Shown in pieces: positions 1-12,500 of a DNA stretch of 64,000 nt. Source of the stretch: Eremophila alpestris peregrina. Lineage: Eukaryota; Chordata; Aves; Passeriformes; Alaudidae. The DNA lies in the NCBI GenBank assembly GCA_009792885.1, contig WMCF01000007.1:4442500-4506499 (forward strand), written 5' to 3'. The notes beneath the pieces were generated by a model. It did no database searches. It was not told where the DNA came from and saw only the letters and a list, made by a program, of their open reading frames with translations. The position numbers and the translations under genes were made by a program. Positions within the stretch are counted from its first letter, which is position 1, and the number at the start of each line of letters is the position of its first letter.

Positions 1-1240
1 AGTTGGACTTGTTACAGTGCTGTGGCCTCAGACTAGTCACAGAGGGACATTTTTAAAGCTCTCAAGAATGACTCTTCTGAGCTTTTATTTTTAAGCCCCC
101 AATACTTCTCTTCTGCCTTCTATCATGCTGCTAGGCAAGCCTGTGTAAACTTGTTATGCTTCAGTAATGTTTCTGTTCGTAGGTGACAGAAAGGGTAACA
201 GCACAGGGGAAGCATCTGGAGAATGGGTTGACAATTCTGCTTCTCTGAGACTTGCCCAGACACAGCTATTCCCCCCTTGCCCTTTTCCCATGTCAGGATA
301 AAATGATTTATTTTGCCTTCTCATTCCCCTACTGAAAATATCATCATTGGAAATTCAATGACTGGAACAATATTTCAGTTTTATCATTGCAGTTATTAAT
401 GAAATACTGGGTTGTTTTTTTTTCAAAATTGGAACTGCTTTTTACATAAATCTGCATAAGAAAGTAATTGTGTCAGAATGCCACATTTGTTGTCAATACA
501 TTTTCTGTGTATTTTCCAAACCTGTGTTTTAAAGAACTATGCTCCAATATTAGCAACTCTACAGCAGATGACATTGGAGTCACATTTTACCACAAATGGT
601 AAAAAAACCCCCTTGTTTTCTTTTCTAATTTCAGGGAGAAGATAGCATACTTCACAAGAGCAAAGATCAGTATACCAGCCCTTCCTGCTGATGATGTATA
701 ATTATGCATTTTCACTGAAGTGTTTTTCCACTTGTTCATCTCTTTTCAGATGAGCTTGGTAGTTCCAGTGATGTGCTTTCAAAGATTTCATATCGATATG
801 TTTATTTGTATAATATGGTGAACTGAATTGTTGTAAGCTTAAAAAATGGCAACAAACCCCAACAAACAGAAAACCAAAGTAGATGAATTTTGGTATACTG
901 ATGCTGATTTTGTACAGTCTGTGTGTATCGCATCTGTGTTTTTATTTTGTAAAGAAGGAACAAAGGCTGTACTAAGCATGTATCCTGTTGAACTGCACTG
1001 TGTTGAGAAAAATTATGTTCAACAGACATAGTGTTTATCTTTTCACTATTTTCATGTGAGCAGACTGTGAAAATGGCTGTTCTGCCATGCAATACTTTTG
1101 TACAAGAGTGTAACTTTTATAGTTTAAAGTTCACCACAAGCATAAGCTCCTTTCCAAAACATCCAGGCTGCCTCACAACAGCTGCTGATTAGATTCATCA
1201 CCCACGATGTAATTTTGTATCTGAAAATAAATTTCTTCTG
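1..1240 (+). other. Possible 3' UTR tail of the upstream gene (WWC2 by synteny)
   Basis: No reading frame here looks coding. The stretch is AT-rich, has UTR-like composition, and ends with a canonical AATAAA at 1226-1231; another lies at 1718-1723. In human, WWC2 runs toward the oppositely oriented CLDN22/CLDN24 genes and ends next to them. Here the claudin genes start about 3 kb further right on the opposite strand, so the position and orientation fit the 3' end of WWC2. Nothing in the bases themselves identifies WWC2; this is inference from gene order. Confidence 0.33.
1226..1231 (+). promoter_or_regulatory. Candidate poly(A) signal AATAAA
   Basis: A perfect hexamer is followed by a T-rich stretch ('ggttttattttttaatactctgtagg'-like, 1240-1265), the usual layout of a cleavage and polyadenylation site. 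It would end the putative UTR at about 1250. AATAAA also occurs by chance in AT-rich DNA, so support is weak. Confidence 0.35.
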
Positions 1241-4129
1241 GTTTTATTTTTTAATACTCTGTAGGAAGACACAGAGTTCAGAGTTTAGTTTTGTGAATGT
1301 ACAGTACTTTACCTGCACTAAAAGGTTTCTTGCATCTGCGGGAGAATGAGAAAGGCAAGGCAGACAAGTAACCCTAAAACTTACTTTGAGACTACCAAAA
1401 GGGGCAGCTGCTTTCTGAACAGGATGAATCAAATTCATAATACCAACACTGAAATTGAAATAATTATACCCACTGTGCTCTTAAAACAGAGAGTTTTTCT
1501 CTGTTAATCATTTGTCCTAGGGGGCTGTCTGATTGCCAGCTAGGAATACAGATTTGTATTGTGCTACGTTTACAGATCTGAAGATGCTTCATTAAAGAAT
1601 TTACACCAGAAGAAAACCTCTCACATGCTAAAATAGATAGCAGAAGTCCTGTTGGTAAGGTAAACCCTTTCTGAAAAAGAAAAGCTCCTTACCAGAAGCC
1701 TGCACAAATTTTGGTACAATAAATAACAATTTTTAACATATACAACTGACCCTGTATGCAGTTGGAGGTGCACAGGTATAATGAAGAGATGTCAATGGCT
1801 TGTTTCAAATATGTCTTACATGCTTCTTCCTAGCAGGCTGCTTCATCAGAAGGCAAATTGGATGCCTTCTGTTAGAAGTTCAGAACATTGGATGTAGGTG
1901 TTTAAGCAGTCCTGTCTTGGTAAAGCAGTTGGGGTCATTTTCTGTGGGTATTGTGTCAGTGGGTGGATATTGCAGAAATATTGCATGTTCTACTTAGTAT
2001 GTTGCACTCAGATGTATTTCGTTCACTGGCTACAGTTTTCTTCCCCAAGCAACAAGCCACACTGCATGGACTTCATCTTTCAGAAATGCTAGAATTACTT
2101 GGTGAGCAAATAGAAACAATATAACCCCAATATAGTAGCAGCTCTCTTAGATTCAAAGTGACAATTCTGTAATGACAGGTCTGTGTTACACCCAAGGGTT
2201 TTCTTATGCACAAATACATCCGTTCACTGAAATATAAAGCCAAACATGCTATTTTGAGCAAGCTGACTGATCAAACATCCTTTGTGAATGCCCCATTTGT
2301 TTTGTTGTCTTGGGTTTGAGATAACATTCATGTTTGAAAGGTCAATTTAAAAATATCTGGAATTATTTAATGTAAAGGTGAAATGAAGGTTGACAGTTTC
2401 AACTTCTCAATTTGATTATATAAGGTGTTTGTAGAATGATGTTTAGAGGTCTACTTTATGATTTTTCTTTTATTTATTTACAGTCTTATTTATGTTCTGT
2501 TTAATATAGCTCAGTTCTGGCCATAAAAATATTTGTCATTAAGGATGCTATTGTGAAAAATACTTAGACATGTCTTAACTCTTGCCCAGTTAGCTGCGTT
2601 TTCTCAAATGTTGAATAATTTAAAAAAAAAAAAAAAGTATTATTGTCTGATTTGTAAGCATAAGGTGAAGTCAAAACTTAAGTATTGCTGGCTTCAGCTT
2701 ACAAAAGTCCTTTAAAAATGAGAGACTTAGACACATTCATGGTCTTCATTTTCCAGATTGGTAAAGTTGAACATATTTATAGGCAGCTTCTAACAATTCT
2801 GGGTTTGGAATTTGGGGTATTTCTACTAATTCAGCGTGTCACACTTGAAACACTCTATAGAATAAGCTACATACAAATAAACTCCCATCAGTTTAAAGTG
2901 ATAACTATTACTCTTGGAGTGAAATGTACCCTGCACAGCAGGGTGTGACGAATGTAATTAGTGCTATTGCCAGGTACCAATGTCACTGCAGTTGCATATA
3001 TCAAAATGTAAATATTACTGATACAAGAATATTTAGCCAAATGAGCAAAGTTTAGCAGAAATTGTAATAGAACACAAATCAAATAATTTTAAGATTGTTT
3101 TTCTTTTTACTATTGCTATGTTTATACTGTATTAAATATCAAATGCTCAGGACTGAACTAAATATTTAATCAGGTTATATTCTGAATGTGTTTCTGTTGT
3201 AATTTTTTCTGTAAGAGTATGCAAGTACATTACATAGATTAACTTGTGTCTGCACTTTTCATGTGTTTCAGTGATTGGAAAATACTTTTTTTTTTTAACA
3301 AAGCTCTTTTCCAGACCAGTGTTTTATTTAATTCTTTTATTTTTCTTCTATCTCTTTATATGGTCTTTGCAGAAACAGATGGCTGCTACAGCTTTGTCAA
3401 TGTAAAATCATGGCAATTTATAGCAAGTTCACATCAATTACTGACAGCTCTAAGGATAAGTTATATGGAAACTAATTCATATACTTAAAGTTAGTTCTTC
3501 ACATTCATGAAGTAAAAACTGCATCAGGAATGAACACGGTTGAGTCTCCTCCAGACAACAGCTCATTATTGCCCAGAAATACTGGCTTTCCTTAGAGAGA
3601 GAGACTGGGCAGAGATGGAGGTGCTCATATTCTCTCTCTCTCACATACATTATGTCTGAGAACAGTTTTCTGTAAATAATACAGGCCCAGCAAACTTCAT
3701 TCAAGGTTGAACTGCATTAGGTTTTTGTAATGCATGGTGAACTGGTCCTACAAACTCTTTCAGACTTCAACTAATATTCTTTTGTAAAAAATACTTTGTT
3801 TAAAGCAGCCCCAGTAGGAGTTCTACCATTTAAAATACAGTCAAGTCGCCATGCAGCCTAGAGATTAAAAGTTTTATACTCATTCTCCAAATCATACCAC
3901 AAAAACAAAATCTGCAATTGATCAGACTTGGGAGAAATACAGTGGTGGATCAGATTGCCATAGCTCATCAATTCATGCAATTAAAAGTGGAAATAAGTAG
4001 TGATTAAAGGAACTACTGAGGAAGAAGGAATCCCACCCTGCTCTTGTAAACAGTAACCTGTCTGTTCAGAAGGTCTTTCTGTCTTACTGTAATGCAAGCA
4101 AGAAGTCAGAAAACCTGATACCTGCCCTT
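1241..4129. other. Intergenic, no gene recognised
   Basis: AT-rich sequence with only short chance reading frames. It holds an A-tract at about 2621-2635, a T-tract near 3287-3296 and a short (TC)n run at 3631-3642. No repeat family or conserved coding segment was recognised. Confidence 0.5.
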
Positions 4130-4687
4130 TTTTAAGTCTTCCATTTCCAGTGTCCAGATGGTGATGGGTATCTTGCATATCTGCCATTGCATACAGCTCT
4201 CATAAGTGACAGAACTAGAAAAAATCCAGCAAACCGAGGGCTGAACAGTGCATCCCCCATTTCCTATGTGGGCAGAATCTCTGGGATAGTGTCATTCCAA
4301 ATCTCCTGGATTACAGTGTAAGCAAGGGACAGGGTCTCCAGACATCACCTGGAGTGTTTCTCCAAGTAGTAACAGCTTTTTTTATCTTCTGCACTCCATC
4401 TTCAGGCAGTCCAAACCAGGACTGGAGATCCCAAGGCTCAGAAGTTCCAGTCCATTTTATGTAGCTACTAAAATAATGGAAATCTTGAATTCTAGGAAAG
4501 AATAAAAATCTTTACAGTGTTCCTACATTCTTTGCCAGAGTCCCATGCTCCAAAGCTCAGGTGCCTTTATGTCTAAGTTGAGATTTTTCCAGCCTGGTAA
4601 GTAGTTACAGGTACCAGTTAAAATCCTTCCTAGCACAGACAAAAATCCAACTGACAGTAGCCTGTGTCTATTTGCCAAGTTCAGTTT
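4130..4687 (-). pseudogene. Decayed claudin-22/24-like gene copy
   Basis: Read on the minus strand, this segment aligns along its whole length with the intact claudin at 5904-6557. Recognisable blocks are the first membrane segment ending in YLP, the first-loop block with WKNLNL and later W-x-MGLWQ (about 4531-4605), a CKDF block, GLDCLK (about 4396-4415) followed by KKLLLLG, and a C-terminal block with the 'aaaatccagcaa' stretch shared by both copies. It is broken: the start ATG is replaced near 4685, an in-frame TAG lies at 4523-4525 just after GLWQ, a TAA sits near the second-membrane-segment block, and another TAA lies at 4382-4384 after GLDCLK. Part of the loop between CKDF and membrane segment 2 is also missing. 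It has the same orientation as the intact gene and lies 1.2 kb away, so it is a tandem duplicate. Human also has two tandem genes here; the SVG in its first membrane segment recalls CLDN24 more than CLDN22, but that rests on memory. Confidence 0.88.
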
Positions 4688-5903
4688 TTGCAGTCACAGA
4701 AGCACCCAACCATTGGCTTTTGCAGGCACTGTTCAGCTCAGTTTTTTGTCATACTCTGTCATACATAAGCACAAGTTAAAACAATGCTCTATGAAGCATG
4801 AAATACCTCCCCTGTCCCTCCTGCTTTGTGTTGCCTGGTTCCATGTGCAGGGTTAGGGGGACTGGGAGGTGGTGTGGTAAAGCAGTAGCAGGATGGTGTG
4901 GCCACAGCTGGGTTCACTTTTCATTAGTTTTTGGGGTTTTTTTTTTAAGAAAAGCATATACTTGGTTTTCCATCAATCAGCTAAAGCTTTACAGCAGTTT
5001 TGCTGATTTTGGCATCTCACAGTTTGTTTATAAGCTCAAATATCACATTGATGCACTTCCACATAGAGCAAATGATACTGTCTACTTTGTGGCCAGTTAC
5101 ATGTCATATGTTTAATGTCAAATACACAGCAACACGTTCCAAACATGAGTAAATGGAACTTAAGGGACCTTAGATAGGATGCATAACGACTCAAGACCTG
5201 TGTCAGAGGAAGATAGCTACACTGGTTTTTAAAGCAGCATTTCTCAGCCTATTTTTGGTGCATAAAGTATGCAGGTGCCAGAAACACTTATAATAACTTG
5301 TATGGGCAGTTTAATGCGGCAGACTGGAAAAACACAGCTTGCTAGGTTTAAGCACCCACACCATCACACCCCATGCATAAAAAGACAGTTGCAAACCTTC
5401 CTACAATTTCAGAAACCTACTATTCCCAAATACACAGAAAAACCATTTGATGCAATGCTTTTTTTCAGACTGTTTAGGATTGGAAATCTCTAAGTTCTTT
5501 CATCACTGCATCAGTCAAGTGGAAAGTTGCAACAGGGAGTCAAACTTTGGGGCTTATTTCATTGGTTACATAAAAAAGGAAGCACATTTTGGTTAAAATC
5601 CAAGCTGTAAGAGAACATGCATATTCATTTTCAAGATTTTACAGTGCATTTAAGAAAGCAAAAGCACCTTTTCTGTGCAGTCTGTCAACACTTCAGCATT
5701 TTGCTGCAAAACAGTTTTAAGCAGTTCCACAGGTGAGAAAACACACCACCTTCTAATGACAGTTTATGGAGAAAACAGATAGAAATTTAGGAAATCAGCT
5801 GGATAACAGAGTCCTTTTAATTACTACCGGAACAAGCTTCTGGCTTGCACTAAGGTTTGGAAAAGATAGGGCAGTATTGCTGTACTGCATAAAACTTCCC
5901 ATT
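4688..5903. other. Spacer between the two claudin copies
   Basis: No coding segment recognised. The part nearest 5904 should hold the 3' UTR of the intact claudin gene (minus strand). A minus-strand ATTAAA at 5816-5821 is a possible poly(A) signal about 85 bases past the stop codon. Confidence 0.4.
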
Positions 5904-6557
5904 TTAAGGCCTTGTTTCAGTTTCCAAGCATTGACACTGATCCTGCTGTTCTGCTACTGCATAATGGACTGAAGATGAATGGACTTCAGTAGAACAGATT
6001 GTGCAATTAAGCAGGGATCCTCCTAATATAAGACAAAATCCAGCAAGCCAGCCAACAAACAATGCTTCCCCAAAATCCCACCTGGGAACAATATCTGGTA
6101 TATTCTCATCCCAAAATTCCTGGACTGTGGAATGGGCAACCCAGGAAACTGGGACAATAGCTGTAATCCCCGATATCCAGAAGAGCATTCCTCCCAACAG
6201 CAACAACCGTTTCTTTTGTTCCTTTTGTCTTTCACCAACTTTCAAACAGTCCAACCCAAATCCTGAGAGCAAAAGGCCCAAAAGCCCTGATCCATTGGAA
6301 AAAAACATCAAAATCCTAGAAATCCTGAGCTCTGGAGGCAAAGCTAGGAAAGAATCGAAGTCCTTGCATTGCATTCCGCCTTCTTCCTGGACAACACAAG
6401 CTTGCCAGAGTCCCATGGTCCAGATCTCCAGTTCATTTAGTTCCAAGTTAAGGTTTTTCCACTGGGGTAGATAGGTGGTGAGACAGGACAGGACCCATCC
6501 CAACAGAGAGACCAATATGCCACTTAATTGCATCACTGGTTGATAGACTAAGGCCAT
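5904..6557 (-). CDS. CLDN22: Claudin-22-like tight-junction protein, single exon
   Basis: A four-pass membrane protein of the claudin family (PMP22/claudin fold), which builds or modulates tight-junction strands between epithelial cells. The 217-residue frame is uninterrupted and starts MALVYQ, the start expected for claudin-22/24. Predicted membrane segments lie at about 8-28, 82-103, 117-138 and 165-186. The first loop has the claudin signature W33...G49-L50-W51...C54...C64, including the two cysteines that form the family disulphide, followed by CKDFDSF. The large second loop contains EFWDENIPD. The tail is short and ends ETRP, so it lacks the C-terminal YV PDZ ligand of classical claudins, as is usual for this non-classical subgroup. 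The start ATG has A at -3 and G at +4. There is no intron, as in human CLDN22 and CLDN24. Those two are very similar and can convert each other; the N-terminal SLLGWVLSCLT favours CLDN22, but the exact orthology is not settled. Confidence 0.95.
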   Translation of the reverse strand: MALVYQPVMQLSGILVSLLGWVLSCLTTYLPQWKNLNLELNELEIWTMGLWQACVVQEEGGMQCKDFDSFLALPPELRISRILMFFSNGSGLLGLLLSGFGLDCLKVGERQKEQKKRLLLLGGMLFWISGITAIVPVSWVAHSTVQEFWDENIPDIVPRWDFGEALFVGWLAGFCLILGGSLLNCTICSTEVHSSSVHYAVAEQQDQCQCLETETRP

Positions 6558-9500
6558 TGTAAGAGCAGAGTCCTAAAAGATTGAGGAGAAAGGTCTCCCC
6601 AGCAGTTCTGTACCAACTGCTACCTTGAGTGATGGTGGAAGCTGTGATGATTTTACGTCTCTGCTGCCCCAAATATAAGCCCTTGCTATTAACCCTTTCA
6701 AAGCTCTGAAACACTTTTTTGTTCTTCATGAATATAAAGTTTCACACAAAGGACGAAGGACTTCACTAAACCATGAGTTAGGCTTTCCGATAAGGATTTG
6801 ATCTGTTACCTTCCAATTTGCTTGGTAAAATTATATCCCAATGCCTGATGATTACAAGCCTGAGGATGAACAAAGAGGGCTCTATGACCCCTCACCCTAA
6901 AACACAACAGAAATCTTTGTGCTTCAATACGGATTAATTAGATTTTAAGTGGTGATAAAAAAGCAGCTCTCTGTGCAACAGGACTTCATTGTAATAGCTA
7001 AATTTGAGAGTTCAGGGATGTAAATCAAGGCCTTGTAAAGAAAGGTAGACTGTTTGCCTATAATCTTTATTCTTAGGCTTCCTCAACATACATAATGGCT
7101 TATCTTCCACTGCCCTGTTTTATGTCCCCAGCACTGTAAAAGACGCTTTGTAAAAGATCCTTATGTTTCACATTTTCTACATTCATTTCCTTTAAAATGG
7201 TCTTTGTTTTGACTGACTCTTAAGGGGAAAAGGAGACGGGTATGGTCAAAGTACCTAGAAAATGAAATCCTAGACATCCCCTCCACCATAATGAACCCAG
7301 GCAGATCATCAGCCAGCATAAACTTTCCCTGCCCCAGGACTTCAGCAACACCATGGTAGCAGCTTACACAGCTCCGTGTCCCCTTTCCTAAAGCCCATGT
7401 CCCAGATGGCACACAATGTATTCACTTAGCATCTAACAGCATTTGGCACTCAGTGCTCCCAGGGCCAGGAATGCCTGGTACACCTTTCTGATCAAAGCAA
7501 GATACCGTTTCACCATTACCCCATTAGGAAACCCTGCTTTTTCCTGCTCTCATGTCAGCTAACCTTGTGCTTGTCTACAGGGTCAGAATGAGAACATCTG
7601 TTTGCTGTTTCCCTCTCCATGTGTAACAGCACAGCCTGTCTGGGAAGGAGCTGATCAGCATGAACACATCCACATGAGTATGACCCAGAGATGTTTTCCA
7701 GTCTTTCTTGATTTCATTTCCTAGATGTGATAATGTATTTATCCATATATTTTAATTCTCAGTTGCTCAAAATGAGTTATGTGATGGGAAAACATAACAC
7801 AGATTTTGAAGGTTTCCAAAATCCTGAATCATTATCATGGGTATCATTAAGGGTATCATTAAGAACTGTCACTGTAAGATGATCTCTTCTTTCTCATTTT
7901 TATACAGTCTTAATTTCAAACCCTTGGTTTTTTCCTGTCACAAGCTGTGAAGAACGAACAAAAAATCCCCAGAAAGATGATCAATCTCCCCTTTTCCTTA
8001 TGCACCAACCCATTTGTTTGACAGCTTATACTTGAACAAAAAATTACTATGCACAAGACCAGAAATCACCAAGGATATAACTGACAACACTGGGAACAAA
8101 GTGTTGCAAGCTAGCCTGTATCTTTGGCCATCCACAAGGCAAAAGAAAAATAAGACAGATCAATCCTGCATTCATTCATTCATTCTCCAGACTGTATTTT
8201 CATATTTGGCAGTGTTGTTTCTCTCCCCTCTCTCTGTTCAGAGCAGGAATGCTAGTTTTAGAAATCCTTGTGACTTTCAATGAGAATCTCCATAACACCA
8301 TTTGAATAATTTTTAAGACAAACAATTGCCACGATTTAGGAGTAATTCTGCTCCTTCAGGGGCTACATGCTTATCTGACTTCAAAATCACAGCTACTGAA
8401 ATACTACTATGGAAGCCTGTTGCACTTCTCTTGACATTAATCTTTTCTTCTCTGCTCTTAATTCCAACAGTCAGTATAGTCTGAGAGCACAGCATCAGGT
8501 CTGTGAAGTCCGTTCATTTTGCAAATGTTGACTACAATGGGCACAGTATATCAGCCTTTAAATGACAGCCATCAGAAGCACTGGGACTTCTGCATTAGTA
8601 AGATCTGCCAACTAAGTTCTGCAACTTACTATTAACAATGCGCTAGCTTACAGCAAGAAAAGCTTCCTTACACTATTCTGGATAAGATTATATGCAATCC
8701 TTGTTCTTTTGGAGGAGAGAAGGTAACACTTGCCTTGGCACTAGGATAGTAACAAGGTCTGAAATGCCTTTACTTGGAACTTACTGATCTTATGAAAAAT
8801 CACAGCTGAACTATGTACACTCTTAGGTCAGTCACTGCCTTAGTCTTATCTCCCTTGTATTTCTTTCACACCTTTCCTCCTCAGTGTTACTTCTTTTCTC
8901 TACACCTAAAAATGTCTCATTCTTAGACTAATTGTATTTGGTACACTTGTTCCTACACAGAAGGGGATGTGTCAGAGTTACTACAAAGCCCAAAGGGCTA
9001 GAATTGGGCTCCCCCATCAGTTTCTGTCCTACTGCTCAGGGCAATTGGAAACATAAGCCCAGGATTTACTGTTACACTGCCATGACAACAAACATCTGCC
9101 AGCACCTGCACAACCTGAAACAACAGATCATCTCAGGGGGTTTCAGTGGAGATGGCCACTGAAAGATGGTTCCCAGGGCAGCAGGGCAGGGAAGGTGCCT
9201 GCCAGGAACTTCTGCAGCCAGTGGCAGGGGGTCCATGCACTAGAGAGCTGCTCCGGGACAACTCTGCCCCTTCTCTTTGCCCCTGCTCCCCTCATCAGCC
9301 CCTGCAACAAGCACTGTGCTTGTGCAACACAGGCTCATCAAGAAGAAAAGAAAGAGCAGGTACAGCTATCACTGACCAATGTGCTTTCAGGTAAGGAAGG
9401 TGACCATGGATTTAGAGGGAGTTTAGAGCATTTTTTTTCCCCTATTCCTTTTTCCATATAGACTTTAAAGTCTGAGGTGTGTAACCTATGGAATACCTGC

Positions 9501-12500
9501 CTACAGAGGCCTATGCAGATAAAATAATGCCTATGAAGAATATAGCGCAGGTCTTGATCAAGTTCATACAGGTTAGTAATACTTTTCAAGCATTGGAGAT
9601 TACATCATTCATTCCAACTAGCTCCAAGCAGCATTTTGCAAATTGATTTTGACTAGACTAAAGCAGAACCGGGGTGATCAGTGTGCATATCATTTTATGC
9701 AGTTAAGTGCATTAAATTTTTACTCCCCCCCCCTAAAACCATTTCAGGCTGAGCACAAGAATTCTGAATCTCACTGCAAGTGATACATACTCTCTTTAAA
9801 AGCTACATTAACTCTTCTGGGACCCTCCAGGACCAGAGATAGATATACTAATACCTTTCCCCCTGATAGGGTAGTAAAGAATTGTTATCTTTACACAGTT
9901 CTGCAGCCCACACAATTATCCCAATGTTTAATGGTCAGCATAAGTGGGAAGAAATACCAGGTTCAGCACTTTGGGATGTAATTTGGCTATTTAATTCCCC
10001 AAAGGCAGAGTTATGAGACTGGCTCTTTCCTACACTTTCAGTTCCTTTGTAAAGCATGTTCATACTGTAGAGCCTTGTTTATTCTCCTCCAGTGGTGCAA
10101 AAAGTGTGTTCATCTGTGAAGTATGATTGTCCCCAATAGCATTGCCCAGACACTGCTGTTGTTTTGCTGATTTGAAGATAGTTCTGGAATTCCTTAATTT
10201 TGTTGTTGCTCATTTAAATATCAAGTATTTTCATGAATCATTCACAGGTCTCTCAATTTTAGATTCCCATCTTACAGACATCCATGCAAAAGATCAAAAT
10301 AAGGGCTAGTGTATAAATTCCCTACGGCAGATCTTAGTTACAGCCAGTGAAAAAGCTCTTGTCAGAAGCTGGCAAGGTAGTGTCTTCAGCATCTTACTAC
10401 AAGTGACTCAGTTCATTCAGCTTGACAGTCTTTTGCTTTTCACCTTATTGCTTGAACTAGAAGTCATGAGAGTTAGCATTTCCTTACCCAACTAAGAATC
10501 CATTTCCTTGTGAAGCTGGAGCATCTTTTGAGTTTGCTAGCCAATGTGCTCTTCAGTGAAACTACAGAAACACCAAGCAAAGAACACAACCCCTACTGCT
10601 ATCCATATGGGCTTACTCTAGCTTGTATTTCAATGAGATTTGACAAAAATTATTCTTTGTATTGGTAGAGCTTAAGGTTTCAGGGTGCTTCAGAGAGCAT
10701 CACAGTACAGAAGTCAACTTCTCCCTGAGAATATATCTGTATGTCTCCAAATCTTGAGAGTCATAAACTTCACAAGAGAGTGACAGCAGGTACCTTCCGA
10801 CCTCCTAAACTAAATTTTATTTGTTCCTAAAGTTACTGTGGTGGTTTTTCTGTTTAAGTTCCTCTTAGTTTCCTTCATTGAAATTACAGTACCAAGTTAG
10901 ACACAGCCTCACACAGAGCTGAAAGGGTAAATGTAGTGCTCATGTGAGAAGTTCAGTGAATCAAAGCAACACAATGTCCACTAGTACTCCCCACTCCAAT
11001 GTATGAGTGGCATTTGTTATACTTCTTCTTGAACCCTAGTGCAATCCACAACAGCAACCTTTAATTACGGGCACTTAGAGGCCATTGTGAAAGCAGGTAG
11101 GAGGCAATATGGAGAGGGTTATGCCAGTTATGAAGATAATGACAATTTCCATCTTGAAAAGGGAAATAAACTAACTTTAAACACACAGTTAGCTCACAGT
11201 GTCATTACACTTTCACTAGAAACCAAACTCAGCATTTAGAGGTGATGATTTATAAGACCAAATTATTTGTTTCTGTAGTAGATCAGAAGACACTGCCCTG
11301 CAGTGAATGCTAGGACACTGCTAGAGCAAAGTCACAAGCCCAAACAACTGAATATTTTGTGGAGAATGGGAGCAGAATGGGACAGCCCAGCAGAGACAAA
11401 GAAAACCATCACAAAGGCCACAACAGCTCCTCTGATCCACCTCCCCAGTGTAGGCAGCAAGGACACCCCAACAGTGCAGCCCCTGCAGACAGTTCCACAC
11501 TGTTGGTGTGCCAGGGCCAGCAGAGACAGCCAGGCACAGCTGGGTTGAGCACAGGTGAGGACTCAGCACCTTCAGGAGAGCCAGGAAGGGGCTGCAGAAC
11601 CCTCTCAACTGGGAAAAGGGTACAGCCATCACTGTCCTGATTTCAAAAGGGCATATTCCCTGCTTTTCAGAATTGCAGGGACTGCCCAAGCCTGCACACC
11701 TTCCCTCTTCAATCATTGGATGTAATTCATAGAGCAGCTTTAGCAAAAGCCTGTTTAGCATGCAAAAGAAATGTACTTCTGTGATTGAAAGACCTTGCTA
11801 AGAGCTTCACTTATGTAAGATCAATCAAAAGCTTGAAATAGGATGTCATGTAGAACTAATGGTAGTTGCACAAAATCTAGAAGGGAAAGGTACTGAAAGA
11901 GTCAAGTAGCAACATGAAACTGCTGATTTCTGCTTTAGGGACTTCTTCAAAACATTGAAATGAGAGAGGGTAGATTTGCCATCATTATACTGAAAGAATA
12001 AAGAATGCTTTAAGGTTCAGTACTTCAACCTTTGCAGAACTTTTCCATCACCATCCCAATCCAGACTTCAAAGTGAGGATTGGCTGAGTTAGAAAATTAG
12101 CCTTATTCTTCCAGGGAACTATTTTTGATACACTGTCAATACACGAGATTACTGTAAGTATGAAAACTCGTATCACTTGAGCAGTGATTGGAATGTGTGT
12201 TCCTTGAATGATGAAAGTATAAGAAACTAATTTCTGAGCTGTGAAATGTATGGGCTTCTTTATCACTATGCATCCCTCATTGGGAGATTCTGGTTTAATA
12301 GCATTACAAATACATATTTCTATAATGTTTTCCATTTAACATCTGCAGACAATTATTATAATAAGCTTTCTCTCATTCCTTAAGATATGTTTCTTATTAG
12401 TAGTAAACTTCTGAGAAATTATTTGTAGTTCCCAGTTGAACCTCTATAGGAATTGTTACTGCATGACAGTTGGGATTACAGAGGTGATACAGACTTGCTA

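Noticed and set aside
846..1092. Small frames on both strands near the window start
   Set aside because: They are short, AT-rich, without domains, and lie in a stretch better explained as UTR.
6001..6474. 157-codon plus-strand frame opposite the claudin gene
   Set aside because: It is the complement of a strongly recognised claudin CDS and has no domain of its own.
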